In this document: one piece after another, positions 12,200 through 24,982 of the stretch
How the letters are laid out: every line of letters starts with the position of its first letter
Numbering within the stretch: the first letter of the stretch is position 1
Assembly (NCBI RefSeq): GCF_030272615.1
Contig: NC_081414.1
Span: 522,230,185-522,294,184 of the forward strand
Reading direction: 5' to 3'
DNA from: Cryptomeria japonica
Taxonomy: Eukaryota > Streptophyta > Pinopsida > Cupressales > Cupressaceae
DNA: 64,000 nt
The notes under the pieces: generated by a model
Databases searched by the model: none
Seen by the model: the letters and a program-made list of their open reading frames with translations, nothing else
What the model was told of the DNA's origin: nothing
Made by a program: the position numbers and the translations under genes

Positions 12200-13696
12200 T
12201 TAGTTCTCATAAGGAGGGGAAATTACCCCTAGCTTATCTCTGAGACACTTAAATGTATCTTTAGGCAAATGCTTCATGAATATATTTGCAATATGTCCTT
12301 TGTAGATAAATACTCCAATCCAACTTCCTTCTCATTTACCTTCTCTCTCAAGAAATGAAAATTGATTGATATATGCTTGGTCTTAGAATGCAACACCAAA
12401 TTATTAGAAATGTGGATAGCACTTGAATTATCATAGTAAATAGCTATAGGCTCATTAAAAATAACTCTAATATCTTTCAACATCTACTTCATCCATATCA
12501 CTTGAGTATAATTGCTAGCAGCAACAATGCATTGAACTTCTGCAGTAGACAAAGGGACAATATTTTGCTTCTTACTCATCCATGAAACCAATCTCTTACC
12601 CAAGAAAAATGCACCACCACTAGTGCTCTTCCTTTCATAAACATCACATACCCAATCAACACCAATAAAAGAACTCAAAGTGAAATCATCATCTCTAGGA
12701 TAACATAAACCAAAATCAATTGTCCATTTCAAATATCTAAAATTCTCTTAACAACAACACCATGAGATTCCTTAGGATCAACTTGAAATCTAGCAACAAG
12801 ACAAACAAAATTCATAATATCTAGTCTAGTTTGAGTTAAATACAACAATCCACTAATCATAGACCTATATCTAGTTTGATTTGCTTTCAGAGAGTCATCA
12901 TCCTTTGTCAACTTACATTTGGTCACCATAGGAGTACCAACTAGCTTTGCATCATCTAAACCAAACTTCTTCAATAATTTATTCACATACTTAGATTGAG
13001 ATATAAAAATAATTTTATCCAATTGAGTAATTTGTAATCCCAAAAATAATTTCAACTCACCAATCATAGACATTTCAAACTCATTGTGCATATCATCAAC
13101 AAACTTATTGCACAAACCATCATTTCCACCAAAAATATTGTCATCAACAAAAAAATCAACAATTAAGATGTTATCATTGTCAATCTTGAAGTACAAATTA
13201 CTATCAGTAGTACCTATATTGAATTAAAGATTCATCAAATAATTATCCAACCTCGCATACCAAGCTCTTGGAGCTTGCTTCAATCCATACAATGCTTTCT
13301 TAAACCTGCAAACCATATATTTTTGATCTAGCAACTGAAAACCATCTGGTTGCTCAATATAAACTTCTTCTAGCTCACCATTAAGAAAGGATAACTTGAC
13401 ATCCATATGATAAACTTTGAAATATTTATAAGCAACATAAGCAAGAAATAATCTAATAGCTTCAATTCTAGCCACCAGAGAAAAAGTCTCGTCAAAATCA
13501 ACTCCTTCCATCTGAGAATAACCCTTACAAACAATTCTTGCTTTATTCCTAACAACTTCACCTTTTTCATCCAACTTATTTTGGAACACCCATTTAGTTC
13601 CAATTACATTTTTATCCTTAGGTATGAGAACAAGAATCCATGTATTATTCTTTTCAATCTAATTTAATTCTTCTTCCATCAGGTCTCAAACTAGCC
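12200..13696 (-). pseudogene. Copia RT and RNase H remnant
   Basis: Read on the minus strand. It starts with an N-terminal MEEELN..IEKNNTW segment carrying a TAG where glutamine is usual. It continues through [15 protein letters not shown], the RT block FFVDDNIFGG (the usual isoleucine after DD is N), [15 protein letters not shown] and GLQITQ. RNase H follows (STAEVQCIVAAS, YYDNSSAIHIS). Breaks: a TAA near 13221, a frame change near 12730 and a TAG at 12481-12483, where both other copia copies in this window have a CAA glutamine codon. Inactive. Confidence 0.9.
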
Positions 13697-13762
13697 TTCT
13701 TAAAAGAAAAGGTTTCCATCTTGGATCTCCACAAGTGGTCAAGCTTCTTCTGAAGGATCTAG

Positions 13763-13774
13763 CTTTGATACCAA
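13763..13774 (-). other. Primer-binding site (initiator-Met tRNA type)
   Basis: On the minus strand TTGGTATCAAAGC follows the 5' LTR end after a two-base gap. It differs by one base from TGGTATCAGAGC, the complement of the plant initiator-Met tRNA 3' end, and fixes the orientation of the element. Confidence 0.8.
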
Positions 13775-13775
13775 T

Positions 13776-14528
13776 TGTTGGCAACAAGGCAACAAAATGA
13801 GAGGTGGGGTGAATCAGTTTGCTCACAAACTTTAGTTAGCTCAAACTCAATTTCAGATCATATAATTAGCAATGAAATCACAAATCAACACCACCTCAAT
13901 AACACACATAACACAAAGATTTTGGATGTGGAAAACCCGATTAAGGGAAAAACCATAATGAGGTAATACCCTGTTAGGAGTAAATAAAATATTACAATGG
14001 GGAATGCACATGCATTCAAGCACACTGCTCAAATCACAAAACAAGAAGGGATACAACCTTGACGAAGACTCACTATCTTACAAAAAATTTAGATTACATC
14101 TGGAGGATCATGAACTGATGGAATTACATCTTCTCAAGCTTGGTTATAGTTCTAATTACACTTCTTCACACTACATCACTGCTTCTGAAAGATTAATGCA
14201 TTATTCACATAGGTAGATACATCTCTCACATGACTATGGCATATATTTATATAAATCATCAACCTATATTTCAAGGTCGGTTCAACCCTCAACACAAATT
14301 ACAATATAATATCCATACACACTACATCAATACATGCAGACCACTGAAACTTTAGCTAAATCAACTAGAGATACTTATCTCAAAACCCATTAAACCACAA
14401 CAACTCATCTGCAACACACTGACCAAACCAACTAATTTAATTTGACTGCAACACTAGAATACACAAAAGAATATGTTGAGATCAATGACAACACATCATT
14501 CCAACAAACTTCTCAACAATATCCAACA
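13776..14528 (-). repeat. 5' LTR of deleted copia element
   Basis: 753 bp. The inner end TGTTGGCAAC adjoins the primer site. The outer end at 14523-14528 (CCAACA) is fixed by the target duplication atatc that follows. An earlier CCAACA at 14501-14506 corresponds to the end of the other LTR. The 22 bp in between also occur in the related LTR at 19575-20851, so they belong to the original LTR. Confidence 0.85.
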
Positions 14529-17500
14529 ATATCTAATAAATAACTTGCTATAAAATTAACACATCTAATTGGAAGTAATATATGACTAACATGATTTAAG
14601 TATCATGATGTAAAAAAACTACAATAATCCAAAAGACTAAACCAAATATAAGTATTAACATCATATATAATATATACAATGACAATAGTGAAGCTAAAAC
14701 ATTGTAATAGTCAAAACATATAAATTCTTGACATTTCCATCCCATAATACATAATTAAATAATAGATGTCGATATAAAATATCATTGATAATTCATATTT
14801 ATGACACTCCAAAACATCACATATAATGATAAAATATATAAAATCACAACATAAGAATACAAGGTTCATAATCAAAACACTTTGATTGTAATACTATTTC
14901 CCATTATAAAGTAAAACACAAAAGATTTTAAAATGTGTTTCATAATTGTAGTTTACAATATCACACTCTATTTGACACCTATTCCATCTAGATCATTTTA
15001 AATCCTATTTATTCTCTATACTACCCTATAATTTAATTGTTAAATCCACAACTTAATCATTGTCAACTGATATTTCTAAGACTAATTTTTGTTTGGACCC
15101 CAACACATCATAACCCATTTTATTGGCCCCTTTTCAAGTGGAATTGGGCACCCAATGCTCTAGTCCCTCCAAAATAGGCTCAAATTTAAATATTTATGAG
15201 TTTCAACCTCCTCCGTTTGTGTTCTAGTCTTGATATTTGCATTTGATCATTAGTTGTTGGCCTACATTAAAAATACCTTTGTCATGCATAAAGAAAGAGC
15301 ATCTTTTATCATTCATAAAGTCTAAGAAGCTAAGACATTCTAAGAAGTTTATTGATCTAAATCAAGCATTTTAAATTTTACTTATCAACATATCAAGCAA
15401 TATAATACAAGCATTCAACACTCAAGTATGATTGAATGTTTATCATTGTAATGTAGGAAATGGGGCTCATTAGTCTAAACTTGTAAACTAGGAATCAAAA
15501 TTAATCACATCAATTACATCCGAGAACAATCATTAGGCCCAACTACAAACTGTTAAGATAGTTGGGAATAATGATTGTTTGTTCTATTTTTTATTTGATT
15601 GATAGGATAATGATTAAGATGTGAGAGTGAAAGAACTAGGCTAAATGATGCAATATTGATAATAAAGAGCATAAAAAAAAAATAGAATGCAAATATGAGA
15701 ATCAATTGAGATGTACAAAACTAAAAAGAGGATGCAAAGAGGAATCTATGTTTGAATTTTGAGCTCAAAATGGGTGGGAATTGTGGCTAGGTGCCCTAAT
15801 CCTGTTATGTGTCCAGATGCATAATATGGGTCAAATTGGTCTCAAGAGCTCCCAAACTATCTTTAGATCAAATTGTAGGTCAAAACACTTGGAATATGGC
15901 ACTAGGTGCCATAGTCCTTACCCTTTTTGATGTTTGATTATCTCTATCTTTGTCTACACCATCCTTCTATACCTTCAAACTAAGTCTGAAACCTATTCTT
16001 GAAAATGTCTATACACAAAAGGAGAGTAAAATGGTGTTGGGCTATATAGGATCTTTCCTACATTAAAACCCTAGGTTGGAATCAACCCTACAAAAATTAT
16101 GAAAAAGATAGCTTACCCCTAGTATAATAGAGGCTAAATATGAAATGAAATGCTTGAATGCAAATGATTATACCTTTGATTGATGATTCAGTGCTTTTAG
16201 GATAAGTCCTCCACGTGTTGATGTAATAACATGACAAGTCATCATAGAATCCATCATGAAACATAATTGAAGACAATCTTGTTGTGTCTTCATGCTCCTT
16301 ATACTCACATCTTCTCTTGAAATGTAAGGATTGGATAAGATAATGAAATTAATTAGGAATGATGCTTTATATAGGGTTTTCAAGGAAATTTAACTTTTTG
16401 GACATATTACAATAGTCATATGCCAACTTAGAGGATAGATCTAGAAATGTCAAGGCTAATACATTACTCTCTGAAGATTGCAACCAAAAAGCATAAAACA
16501 TTTTAGACTTGTGTGAAGTGTCTTGACAATTTGTTTTAGGGAAGCGAGATAATAGGGTCTTGATATTGGATCTATAATCTATATAAGATTGATGATATTT
16601 AAGTGGGGGAAAAGGTGCTATGAAATTTTAAATGAGATAGCACCAAAATAAACTTTAAATGATATAGGAGAAAGGGCACAATTGAAGTAGGGTTCCAAAT
16701 AGAAATGCGTTGAAGTTTTAAAATAGGATAGGACTCATATTCTTAAATTGAGGATTAATTCAAGGCAAGAAATGGTCCCAAAATGCTTAGAGGAATTGGA
16801 AAACTAAAATGAGTGCTAGGAGAGTGTGCAATTGGACTCAATAATTAAAGGAGTACAATTTATGATACTACAATCATTTATGTTTATCATGTTAATACAC
16901 TAACACTTGCAAGACATGTCTAAAGAGAATTGCATCAAACTCTTTATGAAACTCCATGAGGGTTCATTCCTAAGGTATCATCATTTCATTTTAGGATTTC
17001 CATTATTGTTTTTTCCTTTTCCTCCTTAGGACACACACTCCTTTTCATCATTATAGCTATTGTGGAGGTGGGAACACCAATATGGGGTTTGAAATAGGCA
17101 AGATCCTATACAACACAACTTGTCTTGTCTATTTTTCATATCTTGAATTTCATTTTTGATAGTGAAAGTGGTATATGAATGCAAAGGAGACTATTGTAGG
17201 TTGCGATAGAATTCAAACATGCAAAAAGATTTGAATAATTTACTAGGTACCCTTGTCTTTTTTTTCTAGGATACATCATTTCAAATCCTCCTAACTGAAT
17301 TCTTACTCACCTTTGTCAATTTTTGACACCTTCAGAATAGGGTCCCTAGTACCTATGTTTGAATTTTTTTATTCTAGTTTTTAGATCTAAATTACTCTCT
17401 ATATTTCTCTTCTAAATATAGCTTACTATGTTTGTCATTATTTTTGTAATTTATTATTATCATTGAAATAACTCATTTTATATCATTAGCCCTAGATATT

Positions 17501-19574
17501 ATACACACACTTCACAATCTAAATTCTATTGTAAAAAGGAACATAATCCCAGAGTTCAACTCTCTTATTAGGACTTTAGCTTAACATATTTGTGTTCCAA
17601 TGTTTTGTTATAGAAATTTGAGTTGTTAGTTTGCATTCATAGGCTTAGGATCTCATTTCCGTATAGATAATTTTGGCAAACCTAACATCCTACATGAATA
17701 TTTATTTCATACACTTTTAACAAGTTGATTACATTATTTATTAGTTGCATTCTTTGAAGATCATTTTTTAAATAGTCACACATTTCATTTCATACCACTA
17801 TCATTTTTCTATTGCATGTCCATTTAAATTACATAATCAAAATTTCAAATATGTTTATAGTATGATTTTTTATTTTCCAAAAGATTTGGTAACCGTTTCA
17901 TATTGTACATTTGGTACTCCCCCTATTGAAGATAATGAGATATTTATTCTTATCCTCATAAAGTTTCTCTTATTTATGAGAATATTTTGGCACAAGTAGT
18001 TAAAATTGTTAACATTTCTCTGAATGGTCTCTCTTGAAAATGAAGCATTGAAGAATAATGATGATTCTTCTCCCAAATATTACTTCCCTCTAAGGATACT
18101 TTAGTACAAGAGGGACATTCTTTATAAATTATTAATCTAAATCTTAATAAATTAATAATGAAATATGTTCACTCTTATCCTAGACACTATCTTACTTAAA
18201 CCAAGATATTTTAATGCACAAGCATGTTATTCAATTTCTTAATGACATGTCACCTAATATTACATTAAGTAGACATGAAACATTGAATGTTGAAAACACT
18301 TCCTCCTATCCAAACACTTGTGATAATCATAATGACAACCTAATGAGAAATGACTCCCTTTCTAGTAACACCTCTAAATTGGACATGAATGATACCAGTA
18401 AAGGTTTACATATTCCCAAAAGGATCAATCTTTATTCATCCATTCATCCTTTTTGTGCTTCAAAATATTATTAAAAAACTATTTCTAATAAGGTTTATGA
18501 TAAAAGTCCTTCCTCATTACAGTTGCAGATTATAATGTTGACCTTTTAAAATCCTTTCTAAAAAAGGATATAATGGACATGGTATTAGGTTTATGGAATA
18601 TAAATTAAGGTCCCAAGAGATATCACACCTCATTATTATATAGGAGTAATATTACCTACTTCTCATTCACCTTCACCACTTCATTACCTATTAACCTTCC
18701 TTCACATGACATAATTATTGATCATTCTCCATCATTAAATAGAAGACCAAGCCTTGCTAATAATGTTAAAAGACCTCTTGATTGCTCCTACCCCTCTATA
18801 AGACTATTAATTTCAATGAGGTGACCACACAAATAATTTGTTTTTCTATGCTTATCTTCGCATGTATGGTCATACTACTACTAATTGTATTACCTTTAAG
18901 AGAGAAGTAAAAAAGCTCCTTGGTAATGGAACCATTCCTATGAAAAATTACATTCAACTCCTTTTCTATCTGATTTCTCATATAATTGAATAACATTTAT
19001 GTCTAATATGTTGCTCCTCACTATATGACATTTTTTTTGTAGCATCGTAAATTGTATTTGTATACAATTACATACTCACTTGGGCCTCACTTTTGTGTTT
19101 CTACCTTCTATGCCTAATTATGCTTGATTATGCTCACATCGATTCTAAATTTGAAATCCTTATTTCTTTCTTTGATCTCTAGACCTTTGTTCAACCCAAA
19201 TGGACTAGAAAAGGGCACCTAGTACCCTTGTCCTTGTTGACAAGGATACCTAGCACCCTTGTCTAGACCAAAAGTACCCATTCTTTAACCCTCTAAAAGT
19301 TGGAAAATTTTGAGTGGGAACCTATTTCTCGTGTCAGCCTTCTTTGTGATTTTCAATATATTTTATGAGGGTAGTTATAAAATCAAGTCTTACCCCCTTA
19401 TTTGAGACATTTCTCAATTTCAAATTCATTTCCTATCAAGAAAATTCAAGTGAGAAAGTAATCAAGAATTATTAGATTAGTGAAGGTGAGTTAAAGTATT
19501 CATATTTCAAGCATTCAATATGGCATCCATAATCAAATTTTTATGAAGATATCCATTAATTACTACATGACAAC
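14529..19574. other. Long AT-rich spacer with degraded repeat sequence
   Basis: About 5 kb without an intact frame. A dispersed motif resembling GGGCACCTAGTACCCTTGTC, in both orientations, occurs near 15793, 15900, 17246, 17340 and twice at 19205-19265, the last with the hairpin TCCTTGT-TG-ACAAGGA. This suggests one or more old retroelements. A weak gag relic is listed separately. The frames at 16168-16383, 17870-18076 and 18214-18474 have no recognisable family. Confidence 0.5.
18800..18990 (+). pseudogene. Possible gypsy gag fragment
   Basis: A plus-strand frame reads YLRMYGHTTTNCITFKRE followed by VKKLLGNGTI. This resembles the spacing of the His/Cys segment and LKR..I..L...G tail found near the end of gag in plant Tat-type gypsy elements. 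Surrounding frames are heavily broken, so this is a short relic at best. Confidence 0.35.
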
Positions 19575-20851
19575 TATTAGCAGCAATCAAGAAGGAAGAC
19601 TGAGAGGGGGGTGGGGGTGAATCAATATTCACTGGATCTCAAAACAAGTTACACTTCCAAAACATAAACTGATAAACTATAGTAATAAAAAATAAGCAAA
19701 TTAACAACACAACACACAACACCAAGATTTTGACATGGAAAACCCGGTTAAGGGAAAAAACACAATGGGAACATACCCACAATAAGATGATACTCTATAG
19801 TAGTATGTGAAAATATTACAACAGGGAATGGGCATGCATTCAGACACACTGTCTAGAGCTCACTGCTCAAACGGTATATGCCCAAAAGGCTACAACCCTT
19901 AGGGAAGTCTCACTGACTTACAATATGATTCAGACTACAATCCAAAAGGAATGAACTGCAATAATAGAATCTAAAAATGCCTAATGATAGTTTTGGTTAA
20001 GCACAGTTGTCTGCCCTACAACACTAAACTCACCACAACACTTCACTAGATGATATATCCTTTGTTCACACATTTAACTCTCTCTGATAATGCAGACACA
20101 ATACCGATAACAAAATTACATAAGCATCTCATCTATATATACAAATCATCAACCTTGATAACAAGGTCGGCTAAACCCTCAACTCATATTTACAAAAAAT
20201 ACATTACACTATACAAAGATCGAGCACTAGACCAATATTATGATTTAATTTATAAAGCATGGACCTATTTCAAATTCCCAAATGATTACATTCACTGGAA
20301 ATCCCACCAAGATCAACCACAACACTCTACACCACCAGAGATACTGCATAACACACAAATTAACATTGGTTCATATAAATCATCAAAAACTTGTACAACG
20401 ATCAATCCAAATCACCAAAAAAAATAGGACACTAATAGGAAATACCATCAAGCATGTTAGAATCATTCGGAATAGTTGCACCAACACCACTTTTTGAATC
20501 TTCATTGGTCAATGTCTCAAGGCTCAAGAACACAACCAATCAATAATTGTCACGAGGAAAGATAAGTTGCGAAGCACAAAATCACAAACCATCTGAAATG
20601 AAGATACACAAGATCATCCTAAACAATAATCCAAAATATCAACACAAGATCTGATCATACCGGAATATATCAGAGGGAATACCGGATTCTACAAAATAGT
20701 GATCAACAAAACCAAACTACAAAACCGAACCAAAAACCTTCTCCAAATTCACCAAAATAATTTACAAGATTATGTTGACATCAATGACAACAACATATCC
20801 TAGCAGTAGAAATGAACAATCAAATCCAACAAACTTCCCAATAATCTAACA
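19575..20851 (-). repeat. 3' LTR of an older minus-strand copia element
   Basis: About 1277 bp. The left end reads TATTAGCAGC (a mutated TGTTAG) and the right end TCTAACA abuts the polypurine tract AATCTCCCCCTTTGG at 20851-20866. It shares the G-run box (19602-19620) and the sequence near its element-5' start with the LTRs at 2226 and 13776. The rest of the element continues at 20852 and again at 37713. Confidence 0.83.
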
Positions 20852-21311
20852 ATCTCCCCCTTTGGAATTGATGGAAACATGTGAATGTGAAAAATAGTCA
20901 ATGCAAAGAAAGAAGATATCACTAGCAAACTCCCCCTAAGATTGAGATAGGTAAAGCATTTTTTCACATGATCTCTCTCCCCCTTTGATAGAAATGCCAA
21001 AGATCACCAAAACATAAAATCAATCTCCCAAAACAGAATTGTGAATCTCTTTCCCCAAAACATAGAAACATGAATCCCTCTATCCCAGGGGTACACACCC
21101 AAATAAACAGACTACTCCAGCAGAGGAGCAACACCAACTCATTAATCTGGATAAAAGAGTAAGGCTCTAAATTCCATCGGATTGATGTAACTCAATGCAT
21201 CTAGTTCTCATCAGGAGGGGTGAAGACCCCTAACTTATCTCTCAGATAAACAAATGTATATGTAGGTAAGGGCTTAGGGAAAATATCAGCAATTTGTTCC
21301 TTTGTAGATAC
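20852..21311 (-). pseudogene. Copia 3' untranslated region and last RNase H codons
   Basis: The region contains the polypurine tract, further CTCCCCCT-type copies near 20930 and 20980, the conserved hairpin at 21184-21201 and the pol stop at 21201-21203. The last codons of RNase H follow (STKEQIADIF, LPTYTFVYLRDKLG). The frame stops dead at 21311, and the missing upstream codons resume at 37713 after a nested insertion with duplicated gatac on both sides. Confidence 0.88.
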
Positions 21312-24300
21312 TGTCATGCCCAAACTTTTGGGCATGAACGGAATAATTTTTTTTTTTTAAACATGTCCTAATAAAACTAAGTTTATTAAAATAACGTAGT
21401 ATCAAGTCTTGTCTTAACTACGTTTGAATTCTTCTTCAACTAAAGTTAATTTAAACAACTTTACTAAGTGAGCGGGATAATCTAAAATTACATGTGGAAA
21501 ATTAACTCCCCAAAGAATTTATTATGATCTCATCAATTAATAAATAATAAATTCATTTAAGCAAAAATCTCTAATTAAATAGACAAGAGATATTATCAAT
21601 CTCAATTTATCTTTTAGTCATTGTAGGAATTAATTAAATTAACTCTAGCACTTAGATTTTTAAAACACCTATATTTCAATTTAACAATAATTATAATGTG
21701 TATTAAATTTGACTAAAGGGCTAAATAAATCCATAATAAAATTTGCCCTATAAAGTTTATTCTCAACAAGCCTAACCCTTCATTTAATTTTTTTATTTTT
21801 ATTTTTCAAGCTACCCTAACCCGAATCGGGTTAGGGTTTAATATTTTCTTTTGTACAGGGAGGAGGGCCGAATTTGCCAAGGCAGAGGAGGAGAGGCCGC
21901 ATGGGGGGTTTTATGTTGCACGTAGTGGTGGTGGGGCGGAGGCCATGGGGGCTCCTCGTAGGGGTGGCCGCAACTAAGCCTGCGGGTCACGACCCACAGA
22001 GGTGGCCTTGGTCACTGCCACTGTGGGGCTCTGAAGCCACCCCGTTTGTGGGTTGCAGCCCACAGTGCGGCCTTGGCCACCGCTGGGGGTTGCCACCCAC
22101 AACGTGGGGGGGGAGGCTCCCCTTATTTTTTTTTATTTAGAAAAATCAAATTTAAATCTCTTTTTTTTCATATATATATATATATGTATGTATGTATTTT
22201 CTGTGGTTATCACATTTTCAAAAAGAAACAGTTTCACAGGCTGAGAATATTTTTTTTACATAAAATATGTAGTTATATATATATGCACTTAAGCAATCTA
22301 TATATTTTTTTTTAACCTTCTAAAATCATGCAGAAACTAATAAAATATTGACAACATGATAATAGGGGCAAAATTTCTTTTATTTACTTGAAACAAACTA
22401 TTTATTTTATCTAGGTTTGTTTTCTGCAATATTTGTAAGGAATAAAATGGCTGATTTAGATAGTTTACAACAGCATTAATACAGCTTAAAATTTCATGTA
22501 AAACTATTTTACTAAGATGAAGACCACATTTATATCCATACTAAACTCTAAGTTACTATATTTACACTTGAAATTAAATAAATAGGATTAGGAGATCATT
22601 TCTAGCTTAATACTTACATGCTATTCTTGTTTATGTAACTACACTATTTTTATTATGCATAAGAGATGAAATGGACTTTTATTTTTAGGATAAACATAAA
22701 TACAACAAACATTATTTCAATAGCTATAGGAACAAATTTCCAAATATAAACATTTCATTTTTGCAATAATAACTTAATAGAAGAATATTTTTTTTTTATA
22801 AAACAAGAAATAGAAAATTATAATCATTCCCAAAATAGTAACTTATACAAAGGGGAAGAAAACCCCTCTTAGCCTCTCTTTACTATCAAACGAGGCTCAA
22901 ACAAATAAATACATTTCTTTTCAAAATAAATACAACACATAGCTTTTCTTTTAAATTACTGCAACTAAAACATAATATCCCATTTCCAAATCTTTTTCTG
23001 CAAATCAAGTAAAACCAACAACTCCTAGCTTGTCTTTTTCTTTTCTTTCCTAGCAACCTACAAATAAATCATAAGGTTTTGACCATGGAGAGCTCACCTC
23101 CCAACCTAGGCTTACTAGAAGCCACCTCCGAGCTTGGAGAACCAAGCCCTAGACAAGTTATACACATGCAAACACAACAAGCAAGGAAAAAAACACACAA
23201 CAACACTTTCCCAACCAAGGCTACACTTCATCACAAAATGTGATGTTTTTACATGGGTGGTAGTGGACCAAATACCCTGAGGAGACTGCAACAATGGTAG
23301 ATCACAAAGCCACCTCATGGCAAACAAAGATATATCATAAGTTCATTAACCCCACATCCTTATGCCCCCCCAAGGCATTCATGCCATACTTTCCCTCCTT
23401 ATGACCCCCAAATGCATAAACCAGGCCATGCAGCAAGGGTCACATATACACCCCTTGAGATCACTCTCATAATGAGAGCCTCTCACTCGAGGGCTATCAA
23501 ACTCCTACCACCTGCAAGACCATCCTACTCTCCCAAGAGTAGAAGGCCTTGGTTACTCCCAAATCATAGGAAATGCATAAAAGAATAAAAGATAGGTCAC
23601 ATAATAATTTTCACAAAAGAAAATACAAGAAATTTTTTTTTACATACAAATAATCTTTCCAACATAAACATGCAACGTAAAAAGAAACAAAAGGAGAAGA
23701 TGAACCAACCTTCAATATGCCCAAAGGTTTTCTAGAACTAGTTTGAGGATGAGCAGCTCAATTCCACAAAACCTTTCTTCTACACTTAGCCAAAATTCTA
23801 TCCCAAAACTACTCTTTTCAAAATTGCATGATCTCCAAAAATGGAGAGTGGGTGATTACCCACAAAGTCTCTCATTCTTTCCTAAAAAGACCTCAGTGAG
23901 AGTTCTCACAGGTTTCTAAAACTGAAAAAAGGAAAAAGTAAGAGAAAGTGGAAAAAGGATCTCACATCAAAAAGGAAGGTTATCTAACCTAGATGACACC
24001 TTCTAATTTCAATTTTCGCTCACCTTAGGAAACCCACTTTTTGAGGTGACTAAATAGTCACATGGGAGTAGACACATGCCTAAAAATACTCCTAACCCAT
24101 AGGTATACCTTATGGACTTTAGGAAACACCTTTAAACTACCCCTAGGAGTCCATTTGACCCCTTATAAACCCATTTGAAGTTAACTTTCGGGTCAAACCT
24201 GAGTTGACCACTCCAAAGACTCTCTACCCAAGGAAAATTTGGAACCACATTCAAATGTTTGAAAAAGCTATGGTTGGAACAACTCCCTCCAAGAGACAAG

Positions 24301-24982
24301 TCAAAAATCAAGACATAAATCAACACATGTGTCAAGTGATACAATAAAATACATTACAAATTTTCACATGAAATTTGTCTCTTGTTGGATTTACACAAAT
24401 TAATAAATTTAATTTAACACACATGCAACATTTACTTTCACAAATAAAATATGGCACATACGGGGTGTTGTCTCTCCAAATAGACAATCCCTGGCTTTAT
24501 GAACATACATAGGTCTAGGTTTGGTTCTCCATAATATTTCCATGGTCACATGGATAATTTTCCTGTGCATCTCAATTACACATTAATAATTCCCAATAAC
24601 CTCATATAATATTAAACACATGAATAAGAATACACATCAAACACTCTGCATACAATTTACATTTAAACAAATTGATATATCTTATATCCAAATAAATCCA
24701 CATAAGCAATTATCATAATCCTCATAATTTTGATCCATACATAAAACATGCATCCTATTTCTATCATCATAGTAAAGTCTTGCAAATCCAATAATGACAT
24801 ACATCATCTCAAGTTTATCCTATTCTAGAATCATATAGAGTTCTATATCTATAATGCATAGAAATGAAGCATCCATATATATCAATATTATCCAAATCAT
24901 GGAATCATATAAGTTCTAAATCCATAATGCATAAAAATAAAGCATCCATAATAGTCTCAACATGAAAAACATTGAAATGATA
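21312..24982 (-). repeat. Solo LTR (3.7 kb) of a gypsy element, main part
   Basis: Starts TGTCATGCCC directly after the copia codons and is flanked by gatac (21307-21311 and 37713-37717). With its last 24 bp at 37689-37712 it totals about 3695 bp and has TG...CA ends, but contains no primer site or pol, so it is a solo LTR. Its first bases form a near-perfect hairpin (ATGCCCAAACTTTTGGGCAT). A GC-rich island with repeated GTGGGTTGCAGCCCAC-like palindromes lies at about 21855-22120. The length and the ends resemble the Tekay-like LTRs next to it, so a related chromovirus is likely; orientation is inferred from that resemblance. Reading frames in the GC-rich part are not genes. Confidence 0.8.

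Larger units (their letters stand above)
11032..14528 (-). mobile_element. Internally deleted copia element with target duplication
   Basis: A compact element of 3497 bp on the minus strand, bounded by TG and CA ends and flanked by the 5-bp direct repeat atatc (11027-11031 and 14529-14533). It keeps both LTRs, the primer site and the polypurine tract. The inside jumps from a few codons after the primer site directly into RT; gag, protease and integrase are missing. It is therefore a deletion derivative that could have moved only with proteins supplied by a full relative. Confidence 0.88.

Noticed and set aside
21874-22315. GC-rich open frames as a host gene
   Set aside because: They lie in a short repeated GC island of a solo LTR; overlapping frames are open on both strands because of composition, and no family motif is present.
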